Source of the DNA: JTS-AC122 sp050246015
GTDB taxonomy: Bacteria; Planctomycetota; Phycisphaerae; Phycisphaerales; UBA1924
DNA: 38,610 nt
Direction: 5' to 3'
NCBI GenBank assembly: GCA_050246015.1
Contig: JBFWWU010000029.1
Span: 1-38,610 of the forward strand
The notes under the pieces were generated by a model that saw nothing but the letters and a program-made list of their open reading frames with translations, had not been told where the DNA came from and ran no database searches. Below, piece by piece: positions 1 through 8,760 of the stretch (positions are counted from its first letter, which is position 1; each line of letters starts with the position of its first letter). The translations under genes were made by a program, and so were the position numbers.

Positions 1-363
1 TCCGTCAACTTGAACTGCGGCCGAAATGCCCCGCGCCCCCGCCCCGACGCCACCCCGCCCGCGCTTCCCCCTTCGCCGGCGCCTCCGGACGACGACGCCC
101 CCTTGCTCCAATCAAACATGCTCCCGCCGAGATTGCTCATGATCCAGCGTAGCCGCGAGGCCCCGATCGGTGACGCTCGTCCAGTTGACACGAATCGCCA
201 GCAACCCATTCAAACACAACCGGATCGATTGTTGGATCACCTCGTCTCCAGTTCGCTTGCTCTCCGCTCCTTGCCACCGATACCGGTCCGCGTGCGTAGA
301 ATGGACCCTTCATGCGGGTGACGCGCGCGTGAAGACCCGGTCCGCCCAGAACTGGTTATTCAT
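1..363. other. Non-coding or unassigned left edge
   Basis: No convincing gene is visible. An open frame runs from the window edge to a stop at 319-321, but its translation is proline/arginine-rich low complexity with no recognisable motif, so it may be chance in GC-rich DNA or the tail of a gene that starts outside the window. A possible promoter for the ABC exporter lies here: TTGCCA at 271-276 and TAGAAT at 297-302. The 20-base spacer is longer than optimal, so this is weak. Confidence 0.35.
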
Positions 364-1221
364 ATGGATCAGATCGCCGTCCGTTCGGCCCGTCGCGTGC
401 CGATCGCGGACCTCCTGAACATCTCAAGCATCTGCCGCCACCTCTGGCAGTACCGCGACCTGATTCGGCAGTTCACGGTCCGCGATGTCATGGTCCGGCA
501 CAAGGGGACGTCGCTCGGGCTCGCCTGGGCGATCCTCCAGCCGCTGCTCACCCTCGCGATCTACACCTTCATCTTCGGGTTTGTCTTCCGCCACCGCTGG
601 GGCAAACTGGGCGGGTTCGAGTGGGCCGATTTCTCCCTCCATTTCTTCGCCGGCTTTGTCGTCTACTCCATCTTCGCCGAGACCGTCAACCGTTCCCCCG
701 CGATGGTGACCGAGCATCCAAACCTCGTGCGAAAGGTCGTCTTCCCCCTCGAGATCCTCCCGATCACCGCCGCGGGGGCGAGCCTCGTGTACGCCTTCTT
801 CGGCCTGGCGCTGCTGCTCATCGCGGCGGGCGCGCTCGCTCAGTCGTTCTCCTGGACGATCATCTTCTTCCCACTCGTGCTGCTGCCGCTCCTGATGATC
901 ACGCTCGGCGTCAGTTGGCTCTTTGCTTCCCTGGGCGCCTTCATCCGCGACTTCAAGCAGGTCGTCCCGGTCCTCACCCAACTCACCTTCTTCATGACCC
1001 CCGTCTTCTACGACGTCCAGCAGGTGCCCGAGCGGCTTCGGTGGGTCATCATGATGAACCCCCTGACCCTGATCGTGCTCAACTCGCGCCGGACGCTGCT
1101 CTGGGGTGAACTCCCCGATTGGACCCAGGTCGCCGCGCTCAACGCCCTGGGGCTCGTCGTGCTCGTGCTCGGGTACGCGTGGTTTGTCAAGAGCAAAAGG
1201 GGGCTCGCGGATGTCCTCTGA
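364..1221 (+). CDS. wzm: ABC-2 type polysaccharide export permease
   Basis: Inner-membrane permease of an ABC exporter that moves lipid-linked O-antigen or another surface polysaccharide to the periplasm. The 285-residue length fits the Wzm/TagG family. The N-terminus carries the family pattern of a soluble interfacial segment (YRDLIRQFTVRDVMVRHKGT) followed by GLAWAILQPLLTLAIYTFIFG as first membrane segment; about six hydrophobic segments follow. The ATPase gene starts 11 bases before this stop, so the two are translationally coupled and should form one complex. The ATG at 364 has no clear Shine-Dalgarno site. Family assignment is firm; the exported glycan is unknown. Confidence 0.9.
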   Translation: MDQIAVRSARRVPIADLLNISSICRHLWQYRDLIRQFTVRDVMVRHKGTSLGLAWAILQPLLTLAIYTFIFGFVFRHRWGKLGGFEWADFSLHFFAGFVVYSIFAETVNRSPAMVTEHPNLVRKVVFPLEILPITAAGASLVYAFFGLALLLIAAGALAQSFSWTIIFFPLVLLPLLMITLGVSWLFASLGAFIRDFKQVVPVLTQLTFFMTPVFYDVQQVPERLRWVIMMNPLTLIVLNSRRTLLWGELPDWTQVAALNALGLVVLVLGYAWFVKSKRGLADVL

Positions 1222-2644
1222 TCGCCAGCCCGCCGACCTCCGCCCGATCACGAACCACGCCGTCGCCGACAGCGCCGTCGAGACCAGGACGCCCCTCGCG
1301 ACCCCTCCGCCCCAGGTCCTCACCCGCCTTGAGATGCCCCCGGGCCTGGCGATCCTCGCCCGCAACGTCAGCAAGTGCTACCACATCTATTCCAAGCCTC
1401 GCGACCGCCTCAAACAGGTCGCGATGCGCGGCCGAAAGACCTACTTCCGCCCGTTCTGGGCCCTGCACGATGTCTCCTTCGAAGTCATGAAGGGCGAAGC
1501 CGTCGGCATCGTCGGTCGCAACGGCTCGGGCAAGAGCACCCTCCTCCAGATCATCGCCGGTACGCTCACCCCGACCACGGGCCAGGTCATGCTCCGCGGA
1601 CGCGTCGCCGCCCTGCTCGAACTCGGCTCCGGCTTCAACCCCGAGTTCACCGGCCGCGACAACGTCTTCCTCAACGGCGCCATCCTTGGCATCCCGCGCC
1701 GCGAAATGGAGAAACGCTTCGACGACATCGCCGCCTTTGCCGACATCGGCGACTTCCTCGACCAGCCCGTCAAGCATTACTCCAGCGGCATGCACGCACG
1801 CCTCGCCTTCGCCGTCGCCATCAGCATCGATCCAGACATCCTCATCCTCGATGAGATCCTCGCCGTCGGCGACATGGGCTTCCAGCAAAGATGCATCGCC
1901 AGGATGCGCAAACTCCTCGACTCCGGCGTCACGCTCCTCTTCGTCTCTCACGCCCCGGACTCCGTCAAGAGCCTCTGCCGAAAAGGCCTCTTCCTCGCCG
2001 ACGGCAAGACCAGGCACTGGGGAACCGCCGAGGACGCCGTCAACAAGTACTTCGGCTACATCCGCCAGACCACCAACGAGCAGGCCCAGAAGGCCCGCGG
2101 CGACCTCGCCAGGCCCGTCGCGTTCGCCTCCGGTACCCGTGGCACCCTCCGCTACGGCAACGGTCACGCTCAGGTCCAGGAGATCCGCCTCCTCGACAAG
2201 TCCGGAAAGGACGTCCAGGCCTACGCCTTTGGTGAGACCGTCACCATCGAGGCCCGCATCGCCGCCAAGGTGCCCGTCAAACTGCTCGACGTCGCCTTTC
2301 TCGTGCGCGACGCCGCCGGCGTGGACCTCATCGGCACCAGCGTCGCCGACGAGCACCGCTCCATCGAACCCCTCGACGCCGGCCAGTCCGCGGTCGTCCG
2401 CTTCTCGTTCCCCTGCCACCTCCGCGGCGGCAACTACGGCCTCTCCATCACCCTCACACGCCTCCCCGAACGTTCCGGCGACCACGGTGTCACCCTCGAC
2501 AACATCGACGGCTGCGCCGCCTTCGCCGTCGTCCCCGACCTCGACCGCCCCGTCCGCCACAAGGTGCACGCCCCCGTGCGCGTCGATATTGATGTCCACA
2601 AGCCCGCCGCCACCGGCGGCCCGCGAGAGTTGGCCGGCGCCTGA
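1211..2644 (+). CDS. wzt: ABC polysaccharide exporter ATP-binding protein with Wzt-type C-terminal domain
   Basis: ATPase partner of the upstream permease, 477 residues. An N-terminal extension of about 45 residues precedes the nucleotide-binding domain. Walker A is GRNGSGKST at residues 102-110, the signature is YSSGM near 190-194, and Walker B is ILILDE with D214/E215, followed by the H-loop FVSHA. Residues from about 310 form a beta-rich C-terminal domain, as in Wzt proteins that recognise the terminal modification of the glycan before export. The start is placed at the ATG at 1211, because more upstream in-frame starts lie deep inside the permease gene. The presence of the carbohydrate-binding extension suggests a polymer capped in the cytoplasm; that is inference. 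Confidence 0.9.
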   Translation: MSSDRQPADLRPITNHAVADSAVETRTPLATPPPQVLTRLEMPPGLAILARNVSKCYHIYSKPRDRLKQVAMRGRKTYFRPFWALHDVSFEVMKGEAVGIVGRNGSGKSTLLQIIAGTLTPTTGQVMLRGRVAALLELGSGFNPEFTGRDNVFLNGAILGIPRREMEKRFDDIAAFADIGDFLDQPVKHYSSGMHARLAFAVAISIDPDILILDEILAVGDMGFQQRCIARMRKLLDSGVTLLFVSHAPDSVKSLCRKGLFLADGKTRHWGTAEDAVNKYFGYIRQTTNEQAQKARGDLARPVAFASGTRGTLRYGNGHAQVQEIRLLDKSGKDVQAYAFGETVTIEARIAAKVPVKLLDVAFLVRDAAGVDLIGTSVADEHRSIEPLDAGQSAVVRFSFPCHLRGGNYGLSITLTRLPERSGDHGVTLDNIDGCAAFAVVPDLDRPVRHKVHAPVRVDIDVHKPAATGGPRELAGA

Positions 2645-2783
2645 ACACACCCACCCCGCCCGCCCACCGCCTCCGAAACCGCGCCGTTTTTGCGCGCCGA
2701 CATCAACCTCCCAGCCGCCACCCCCCCCGGATCCCCGCGCGGTCCGATAGTCCTCCGGGAGTTCTCGTACCCCGGAGACATCG

Positions 2784-3632
2784 ATGATCGCCCACCCAAC
2801 GCCTGGCGACTCCGCCGGGGAGCAAGCCGCCATCCACGACGCACCGCCTGCGGAACACCCCGCCGCGCTCCTCGCCCCCGCCGGCGCATCGCGATGCACC
2901 AGCGCCGCCGCCCGCGGCGTCTGGCGCGGTTCGCTCCGCGACGGCTTCGCCCTCGATGCCGCCGCGCGCGTCCACTCCGCTCTCTCTCAAAAATACCGCG
3001 AGGAACTCTCCTACTGGGTCGCGCAGCAGCACGGCGAATCACAACGCATGTTCGGCGGTCCGTTCTGGGATATCTTTCGCGGCTGGCAACTCGACCGCGT
3101 TTCAGAACTCGCGCGCTCCCTGAGCCTCCAGAACGCCCCCGCCCTGGCCGAGTGGTCCCGCACCCGCACCGCCGTCGAGATCGGCCCCGGCCCATTTCCC
3201 TCGATCTCGCTCCTCCCCTGGCGCCGCGCCGTCGCCGTTGACGCCCTCGCCGACGGCTACTGCACGGAAGGCCTCATCCCCCCCGACGCGGCACACGTCA
3301 CGTTCCTCTCGGCCTCCGCCGAATCCATCCCCCTCCCCAGCGCCATCGCCGACGTCTTCGTCGCCGAAAACTGTCTCGATCACGTCGACGACCCCGACGC
3401 CGTCCTCGCCGAGGCACGACGCCTCCTCAGGCCCGACGGCCTGCTCTGGCTCCTCGTTGACCTCATGGACTTCTCCGACTGCATGCACCCCAGCCCCTTC
3501 AGCGAGCCCCGTCTCCGCCAGTCGCTCGCACGCCACGGCTTCACCGTCGCCTCCGAGCGCCTCACCACCGACCACACCTCGCATCCCAAGGCGTACGGCG
3601 AGTACCGCGCCCTGCTCCGCAAGGCCGCGTGA
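2784..3632 (+). CDS. Class I SAM-dependent methyltransferase
   Basis: 282-residue soluble protein with a Rossmann-type methyltransferase core. Motif I is VEIGPGPFP at about residues 131-139, an acidic residue follows at the end of the second strand (AVAVDAL), and the motif IV region reads ADVFVAENCLDHVDDP, then LLRPDGLLWLLVDLMD. About 130 residues of helical sequence precede motif I. It lies 139 bases after the Wzt-like gene on the same strand, so a role in capping or modifying the exported glycan is possible but not shown. The substrate cannot be read from sequence. Confidence 0.8.
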   Translation: MIAHPTPGDSAGEQAAIHDAPPAEHPAALLAPAGASRCTSAAARGVWRGSLRDGFALDAAARVHSALSQKYREELSYWVAQQHGESQRMFGGPFWDIFRGWQLDRVSELARSLSLQNAPALAEWSRTRTAVEIGPGPFPSISLLPWRRAVAVDALADGYCTEGLIPPDAAHVTFLSASAESIPLPSAIADVFVAENCLDHVDDPDAVLAEARRLLRPDGLLWLLVDLMDFSDCMHPSPFSEPRLRQSLARHGFTVASERLTTDHTSHPKAYGEYRALLRKAA

Positions 3633-3702
3633 TCCTCCCGCCATTCGATCGATGGTGGCGTGCCTGACGCGCCGCCGCGCATCCCCCGCGCGGGCAGTTG
3701 CT

Positions 3703-3708
3703 TAAGAT
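3703..3708 (+). promoter_or_regulatory. -10 box for leaderless uvrC
   Basis: TAAGAT ends five bases before the GTG at 3714. No Shine-Dalgarno sequence is present, and the spacing matches the other leaderless-type starts in this window. It supports the GTG at 3714 over the in-frame GTG at 3660. Confidence 0.45.
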
Positions 3709-3713
3709 TCTCC

Positions 3714-5231
3714 GTGCCCGACGATCCGGACAAGCAACTCCCCGACGCCGAAGGATTCCTCCCCGCCGACTCCCCGCCCGCCTGGGGGACCGAATCTCGC
3801 CCGCAGCGCCTCTCTCGCCTCAGCGCCAAGGCCCGCAACCTCCCTCCCCGCGCCGGCGTCTACCTGATGAAAGACCACCGGGGCGTGGTCGTCTACGTCG
3901 GCAAGGCCCTGCGCCTCTGCGATCGCGTCGCGTCGTACTTCGTTCCCTCCGCCGACCTCGGCTTCAAGAAGCAGCCGATGCTCGACGTCGTCCACGACAT
4001 CGACGTGCTGGTCTGCGACGGCGAGTGGGAGGCGCTCCTGGCCGAAAACCGCCTCATCAAGGACATCCGCCCTCGCTTCAACACCCGCCTCACCGACGAC
4101 AAGACCTTCCCCTACCTCGCCGTCACCATGGGCGAGGAGTTCCCGCGCGTCATCGTCACCCGCGAACCGTCGTCGCCCGAGTTCAGGGGCGCCAGGATCT
4201 TCGGCCCCTTCGTCAGCGTCAAGTCCCTCAAGCACGCCGTCCAGATCGCACAGCGCATCTTCCGCTTCCGCACCTGCCACCTCGACATCCTCCAGGCCGA
4301 CAAGAAGAACACGTTCTTCCGGCCCTGCATCCTCCACGCCATCGGCCAATGCACCGCCCCGTGCGCCGCCAAGATCTCCAAGGATGCCTACCGCGCCGAT
4401 GCCGAACGCTTCGTCAAGTTCATCTCGACCAGGCGCGCCGACACCCTCCGCGAGATGCGCGCCGAGATGGATTCCGCGTCGAAGTCGCTCAACTTCGAAA
4501 AGGCCGCCGTCCTCCGCGACCAGATCCGCGCCATCGAGCGCCTCGACGAACGCGCCAAGCGCTCCGACCAGTGGCAGCCCGAAACCGAGGTCTCCGTCCT
4601 CGATCCCAAGAAGGGGCTCCGAAGCCTCCAACGAGTCCTCGGCATCGACGCCCCTATCCGCTGCATCGAGGGGTTCGACATCGCCCACCTCATGGGCGGC
4701 GAGACCGTCGCCAGCAAGGTCTGCTTCGTCGACGGCCGCCCCCTCAAAAGCCAGTACCGCCGCTTCAGGATCGGCAAGAAGGGACGCGACCGCGGGATCA
4801 AGCCATCTGCCAACCACACCCGTGTGCAGACGACCACCGACGCCGCTTCACTCGATCCCTCATCCCTTGATCCCTCGATCCCTCCTTCGCACAACGACGA
4901 CTACGCCGCCATCCGTGAAGTCGTCTCCCGCCGCTACCGCGACGCCGGAGAGGGGCACGAGTTGTACCCCGACGTCATCCTCATCGACGGCGGCCTCGGC
5001 CAGTTGCACGCCGCCCTCCAGGCCTTCGCCGAACTCGATATCAAGCCCCCCATGGTCATCAGCCTCGCCAAAAAAGAAGAACTGATCTACATCCAGGAAC
5101 GCAAGGAGCCCATCAAACTCGGGCGCGACAACCCCGGGCTCCGGCTCGTGCAGGCCATCCGCGACGAAGCCCACCGCTTTGCCCAGCATTACCATCACGT
5201 CCTGCGCCGAAAGAAAACGCTCGATGAATGA
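3714..5231 (+). CDS. uvrC: UvrABC excinuclease subunit C lacking the HhH domain
   Basis: Nucleotide excision repair endonuclease that makes both incisions around UvrB-bound DNA damage. With the GTG at 3714 it has 505 residues. The GIY-YIG domain is seen at 48-65 (GVYLMKD...YVGKA). Cysteines 188, 205, 213 and 217 correspond to the iron-sulfur ligands, with the last three in CX7CX3C spacing. The UVR motif LNFEKAAVLRDQIRAIERL follows, then the RNase H-like nuclease with D322, D425 and H487. The protein stops 18 residues after H487, so the tandem helix-hairpin-helix domain that ends most UvrC proteins (about 600 residues) is missing, and I do not find it in the next reading frames. A low-complexity insert (SLDPSSLDPSIPPS) interrupts the nuclease domain. 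An alternative GTG start at 3660 would add 18 residues. Confidence 0.93.
   Translation: MPDDPDKQLPDAEGFLPADSPPAWGTESRPQRLSRLSAKARNLPPRAGVYLMKDHRGVVVYVGKALRLCDRVASYFVPSADLGFKKQPMLDVVHDIDVLVCDGEWEALLAENRLIKDIRPRFNTRLTDDKTFPYLAVTMGEEFPRVIVTREPSSPEFRGARIFGPFVSVKSLKHAVQIAQRIFRFRTCHLDILQADKKNTFFRPCILHAIGQCTAPCAAKISKDAYRADAERFVKFISTRRADTLREMRAEMDSASKSLNFEKAAVLRDQIRAIERLDERAKRSDQWQPETEVSVLDPKKGLRSLQRVLGIDAPIRCIEGFDIAHLMGGETVASKVCFVDGRPLKSQYRRFRIGKKGRDRGIKPSANHTRVQTTTDAASLDPSSLDPSIPPSHNDDYAAIREVVSRRYRDAGEGHELYPDVILIDGGLGQLHAALQAFAELDIKPPMVISLAKKEELIYIQERKEPIKLGRDNPGLRLVQAIRDEAHRFAQHYHHVLRRKKTLDE
4854..4883 (+). repeat. Short tandem GATCCCT repeat inside uvrC
   Basis: Four consecutive near-identical 7-8 base units: GATCCCT at 4854, CATCCCT at 4861, TGATCCCT at 4868 and CGATCCCT at 4876. 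They encode the serine/aspartate/proline linker between two halves of the UvrC nuclease domain and keep the frame open. Confidence 0.75.
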
Positions 5232-5383
5232 CGCCACGCCTTTCTCGCCGCTCCCTTCATCCAGCAGCCTGTAACGCCCTCGATGTTCTGGGACCTCAGA
5301 CTCTCCGCCACCTTTCATGGCACCGCGCCACTCCCGTGGCATACTTGCCGAGCCTGCGCTCTTCAACTCCAGATCGAACCCCC

Positions 5384-5923
5384 ATGCCCCCGGCTCGCCG
5401 CCCAAGTGATCGATCCCCGCCGCGCCGCATCTCGCCCGGCGAGCAAGTCCGCCTCATGCTCGATCGCTTCACGCCGGCCGAGCGCTCTCGCCTGCTCTGG
5501 TTCGTCCAGCGCCGTCACTGGCGCTCCATGCTCGCCGTTGGCGTGTTCATCGGCCTCGGCGGCGCCTCCTGGTCGATGATGGTCGTCTTCCTCTGGCTCC
5601 GCCGCGTGCCCGTCCACGCGGGAGTGGGGGAGTGGTTCAGTCTCCACCCCGTCGCCGCCCCCGTCGCCTGCCTCCTCCTGCTCGCGCTCCTGGCCTGCGG
5701 CGCCCTCGCCGGGCTCTGCGTCCGTGATCACTGGCTCCGCTGGGCCCTCTCCAAACACTCCATCGAAGCCCACTGCCACGACTGCGCCTACTCGCTCGCC
5801 GACCTGCCCCTGGACGATGGCTCCCGCACCTGCCCCGAATGCGGCCAGGTCGAAATCGTGGTGCGGTCCCGCGGCCTCATCCCCGCCAGAATCCATCGCT
5901 CGGGCCTCATCACCCCCGACTGA
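5384..5923 (+). CDS. Two-pass membrane protein with C-terminal zinc ribbon
   Basis: 179 residues. A charged N-terminus (MPPARRPSDRS) is followed by two membrane segments, around MLAVGVFIGLGGASWSMMVVF and VAAPVACLLLLALLACGALAG, then a cytoplasmic tail with a four-cysteine zinc ribbon, CHDC...CPEC. This architecture is common in planctomycetes and has no assigned function. The open frame extends upstream to 5228 and overlaps the uvrC stop, but the ATG at 5384 gives a more natural N-terminus. A TACTTG sequence at about 5342 could be part of its promoter. The role is unknown. Confidence 0.72.
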   Translation: MPPARRPSDRSPPRRISPGEQVRLMLDRFTPAERSRLLWFVQRRHWRSMLAVGVFIGLGGASWSMMVVFLWLRRVPVHAGVGEWFSLHPVAAPVACLLLLALLACGALAGLCVRDHWLRWALSKHSIEAHCHDCAYSLADLPLDDGSRTCPECGQVEIVVRSRGLIPARIHRSGLITPD

Positions 5924-5960
5924 TTATGCACTCTCGCCGGCGCGCCCCCGGCTCTCCCGA

Positions 5961-6614
5961 TCACCGCCCCGGCTTCCACCTCGCCACTTCCGCGCGAACC
6001 GACTTCCGCCCGAACCAGATCAGTAGCACCACCGGCATCGCCGTGTACATGATGATCCCGAAGATCGCCCCGATCACCAGCCCGACCGACAGGATCCCGC
6101 TCGCAAGCCCCGCCGTGTTCTTGGGCATGCCCCCCTGCATCGACTCGAACACCTGGTGCTGCACGAACACATTGAGCCCCACCACCGCGAACGCGTGAAC
6201 GATCTTGCAGAACGAGTACCCCCGCGCCTGCGTCCGCGCGCTTCGCCGCCGCTGCGAGATCAGGTACCCCGCATAGATCAGCCACCCCGCCAGGCACAGC
6301 CCCATCAGGTTCGCCGCGAACAACACCCATTGGTACTTCTCGCCCGCCGACAGCGACGCCGCCGTCGCCCCGGTCCGGTCAAGCTGAACGAACAGCGCGC
6401 TGATGAACGGCGCCGCCAGTCCATACAGCGCCACCACCGCCCCCAGTCCCCCCACCACGAAGCACGCCACGCTCAGCGGCGTCGGCCACGTCACCGGCGC
6501 GTGAACCTCCCCCGGCAGCGTCGGCGGCATCAACACCGGCGCAACCTCCGGCGCGCCATGGCCCGCCTCAACCGGTCCGCCGCCCGTAACCTCAGGCTCA
6601 GTCGCGTCCGACAT
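5961..6614 (-). CDS. Four-pass membrane protein of unknown function
   Basis: 217 residues. A proline- and glutamate-rich cytoplasmic N-terminus of about 45 residues precedes four hydrophobic segments (around VACFVVGGLGAVVALYG, WVLFAANLMGLCLAGWLIYAG, IVHAFAVVGLNVFV and the C-terminal SVGLVIGAIFGIIMYTAM). It starts 14 bases after the scpA stop on the same strand, so it is probably cotranscribed with scpA. I do not recognise the family, and the operon link alone does not show a function in chromosome segregation. Confidence 0.7.
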   Translation of the reverse strand: MSDATEPEVTGGGPVEAGHGAPEVAPVLMPPTLPGEVHAPVTWPTPLSVACFVVGGLGAVVALYGLAAPFISALFVQLDRTGATAASLSAGEKYQWVLFAANLMGLCLAGWLIYAGYLISQRRRSARTQARGYSFCKIVHAFAVVGLNVFVQHQVFESMQGGMPKNTAGLASGILSVGLVIGAIFGIIMYTAMPVVLLIWFGRKSVRAEVARWKPGR

Positions 6615-6628
6615 CGCAACCTCCCGCG

Positions 6629-7537
6629 TCAGTGCAGCGTCGCGTCTTCAGAGGCCCGTGCCGACGCTTGACCCGTCGCCTCCTCCTCATTCTCATTCCG
6701 AACTCGCAGGAACACATTGCTCGATTCCGGATCCTGACGCACCCCGATCCGCCGTTGCCGCACCAGTTCCAGCATCGCCAGGAACAGCCCGATCAGTTCG
6801 CCGCGCGTTCGATTCGCGACAAACGTCGTGAACGCCACCTCCCCGGCTCGCGCCTCGCTCCCCGCCGCTTCCTCCGGCCCGCCCCCCGGCTTCGCCCCCG
6901 CTTCACGCCGCAGCCGATCAAGAATGTCTTCGGCGTGCAACTCGATCGGCGTGTCGTCCACCACCACGTGGTGCTCCCCCACCCGCGTCATGTCCACCGA
7001 CTCGATCACCCGCGCAAACGCCGACATCAGGTCCACCAGTTCAAGGTCCTCGATGTCCATGTCGGCCATTTCGCCCATCGCCTCCTGCACGCGCCGCGAG
7101 TCGTACGCCGCCTGCGACGCCGGGAACCGGCTCTCCCACTCGTCCAGCCGCTGGTGCAGCCGCTGCGCCGCGTCGCGATACTTCTTGTACACCAGCAGTT
7201 GTCGAACCAGTTCCGCGCGAGGATCCGTCAACTCCGCCGACGACGATTCCCCGCTCTCCTCGCCCGCCTGCCCTTCGCTCCGCGGCATCAGCATCCGCGA
7301 CTTGATCTCCATCAGCGTCGCTGCCATCACCAGGAACTCCCCGGCCCGGTCGATGTCGATCGTCCCGCTCCGCAGGTCCGCGTCCTTCAGATACCCAAGG
7401 TACTGCTCCGTGATCGATGCGATCGGGATGTCCGTGATCTCGACTTCCGCCCGCCGAATCAGGAACAGCAGCAGGTCCATCGGACCTTCAAACGCCTCGA
7501 TCTTCACCCGGTAATCGTTCACGTGCGACGTTGCCAT
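6629..7537 (-). CDS. scpA: Segregation and condensation protein A
   Basis: Kleisin subunit that bridges the two SMC heads with ScpB in bacterial condensin. 302 residues, in the usual range. The N-terminus has the diagnostic motif FEGPMDLLLFLIRRAEVEITDIPIASITEQYL, which is the SMC neck-binding helix region, followed by the helical EFLVMAATLMEIKSRMLMP. The C-terminal winged-helix region is FTTFVANRTRGELIGLFLAMLELVRQRRI. The central linker is rich in Glu/Ser and Gly/Ala. The gene is divergent from kdsD (111 bases between the starts) and is followed closely by a membrane protein gene. I see no scpB in the window. Confidence 0.93.
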   Translation of the reverse strand: MATSHVNDYRVKIEAFEGPMDLLLFLIRRAEVEITDIPIASITEQYLGYLKDADLRSGTIDIDRAGEFLVMAATLMEIKSRMLMPRSEGQAGEESGESSSAELTDPRAELVRQLLVYKKYRDAAQRLHQRLDEWESRFPASQAAYDSRRVQEAMGEMADMDIEDLELVDLMSAFARVIESVDMTRVGEHHVVVDDTPIELHAEDILDRLRREAGAKPGGGPEEAAGSEARAGEVAFTTFVANRTRGELIGLFLAMLELVRQRRIGVRQDPESSNVFLRVRNENEEEATGQASARASEDATLH

Positions 7538-7636
7538 GTTCCATTCGATCTGGGCCGCTCACGTCCGCGGTTTCTTGCCCCGCCGGCCAAGACAGTCCCC
7601 AGCGCGACCTTCAGCACCTTCCCCGGTCCAGCAGTG

Positions 7637-7642
7637 TACCCT
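7637..7642 (+). promoter_or_regulatory. -10 box for leaderless kdsD
   Basis: TACCCT ends six bases before the ATG at 7649, with no Shine-Dalgarno sequence between. No strong -35 hexamer is visible. Confidence 0.4.
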
Positions 7643-7648
7643 TGATCG

Positions 7649-8743
7649 ATGCCAGGCAGCGCGGCCAAGCCCACGAATCCCGCCCACGTTCGACCGCCCC
7701 AGGCCACCCCCGAGGTCGATCTGGCACGCGCCGCCCTGCGCGTCGAGGCCGCCGCTCTCTCCGCCATCGCCGATCGGCTCGCGCCCGGCTCCCCTCAGGC
7801 CCACGCCTTTGTCCTCGCCGTCGATCTCATCGTCACGTGCGCCGACGCCGGCGGCACCGTCCTCGTCACCGGCCTCGGAAAATCCGGCATCATCGGCGCC
7901 AAGATCGCCGCCACCCTCTCCTCCCTCGGCATCGCGTCCCACGCCGTTCACCCCACCGAGGCCGCCCACGGCGACCTCGGCCGCTTCCGCCCCGCCGACT
8001 GCTGCATCGCCATCTCCTACTCCGGCGAAAGCGACGAAGTCGTCGCCCTCGCCAGCATCCTCCGCCAGGACTCCATCCCCATCATCACCATCACCAAGGG
8101 CAGCCTCGACCGCGCCGGCCACCTCACCCCATCCTCCTCTCTTGAGCGACTCGCCACCGCCGCCCTCTTCGTCGGACACATCGATGAAGCCGGCGGACTC
8201 ACCCCGGCCCCGACCACCTCCACCACCGCCACCCTCGGCCTCGGCGACGCCCTCGCCCTCGCCGCCTGCCGGCGCCGAAACTTCACCAGCGACGATTTCG
8301 CCAAGCGCCACCCCGGCGGCACCCTCGGCGGCATGCTCCGCCCCGTCGCCGACGCCCTCCGATTCACCATCGGCAAGAACCTCGCCCCCATCCCCGACGA
8401 CCTCTCCGTCGCCGACGCCCTCAAGCAGGCCGAATCCATGGTCCGCCGACCGGGCGCCCTGCTCCTGGTCGCCCGAACCTCCGGCGCCCTCACCGGCATC
8501 TTCACCGACGCCGACCTCCGACGCCTCATCCTCAGGGACTCCTCTCACCTCTCCCGCCCCATCCGCGACCTCATGACCCGCGAGCCCGCCACGCTCCCCG
8601 CCTCCGCGCTCGTCCGCGACGCGGTCAATCTCGTCCGCGAGTCGCGCCGCGATGAGATCCCCGTCATCGACGACGCCGGCAAGCCCATCGGCATCCTCGA
8701 CGTCCAGGATCTCATCGCGATGAGGCTCATCCAGGATGCCTGA
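7649..8743 (+). CDS. kdsD: Arabinose-5-phosphate isomerase (KpsF/GutQ family)
   Basis: Converts ribulose 5-phosphate to arabinose 5-phosphate, the first step to Kdo of lipopolysaccharide. 364 residues. An SIS sugar-isomerase domain covers about 45-185, with GTVLVTGLGKSGIIGAKIAATLSSLG and the SYSGESDEV loop, and HPTEAAHGDLG as in KdsD proteins. The RRNFTSDDFAKRHPGGTLG signature links to two CBS domains (about 225-285 and 295-360). The gene precedes a WaaF-like heptosyltransferase, which supports LPS synthesis rather than sugar catabolism. The first 25 residues are a non-conserved extension. Confidence 0.92.
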   Translation: MPGSAAKPTNPAHVRPPQATPEVDLARAALRVEAAALSAIADRLAPGSPQAHAFVLAVDLIVTCADAGGTVLVTGLGKSGIIGAKIAATLSSLGIASHAVHPTEAAHGDLGRFRPADCCIAISYSGESDEVVALASILRQDSIPIITITKGSLDRAGHLTPSSSLERLATAALFVGHIDEAGGLTPAPTTSTTATLGLGDALALAACRRRNFTSDDFAKRHPGGTLGGMLRPVADALRFTIGKNLAPIPDDLSVADALKQAESMVRRPGALLLVARTSGALTGIFTDADLRRLILRDSSHLSRPIRDLMTREPATLPASALVRDAVNLVRESRRDEIPVIDDAGKPIGILDVQDLIAMRLIQDA

Positions 8744-8749
8744 CGAGAA

Positions 8750-8755
8750 TACAAT
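8750..8755 (+). promoter_or_regulatory. -10 box for leaderless nucleotidyltransferase gene
   Basis: TACAAT ends five bases before the GTG at 8761 and lies just after the kdsD stop, so this gene may have its own promoter within the kdsD-waaF cluster. Confidence 0.45.
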
Positions 8756-8760
8756 CACGC

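Noticed and set aside
10..321. Pro/Arg-rich open frame at the left edge
   Set aside because: No homology-like motif, overlapping alternative frames of similar quality, and it lacks a plausible start signal.
1187..2899. A 570-codon open frame on the minus strand opposite the Wzt-like gene
   Set aside because: It is the antisense of a conserved ATPase, is Gly/Asp/Glu-rich and has no motif; such long antisense frames are typical in high-GC DNA.
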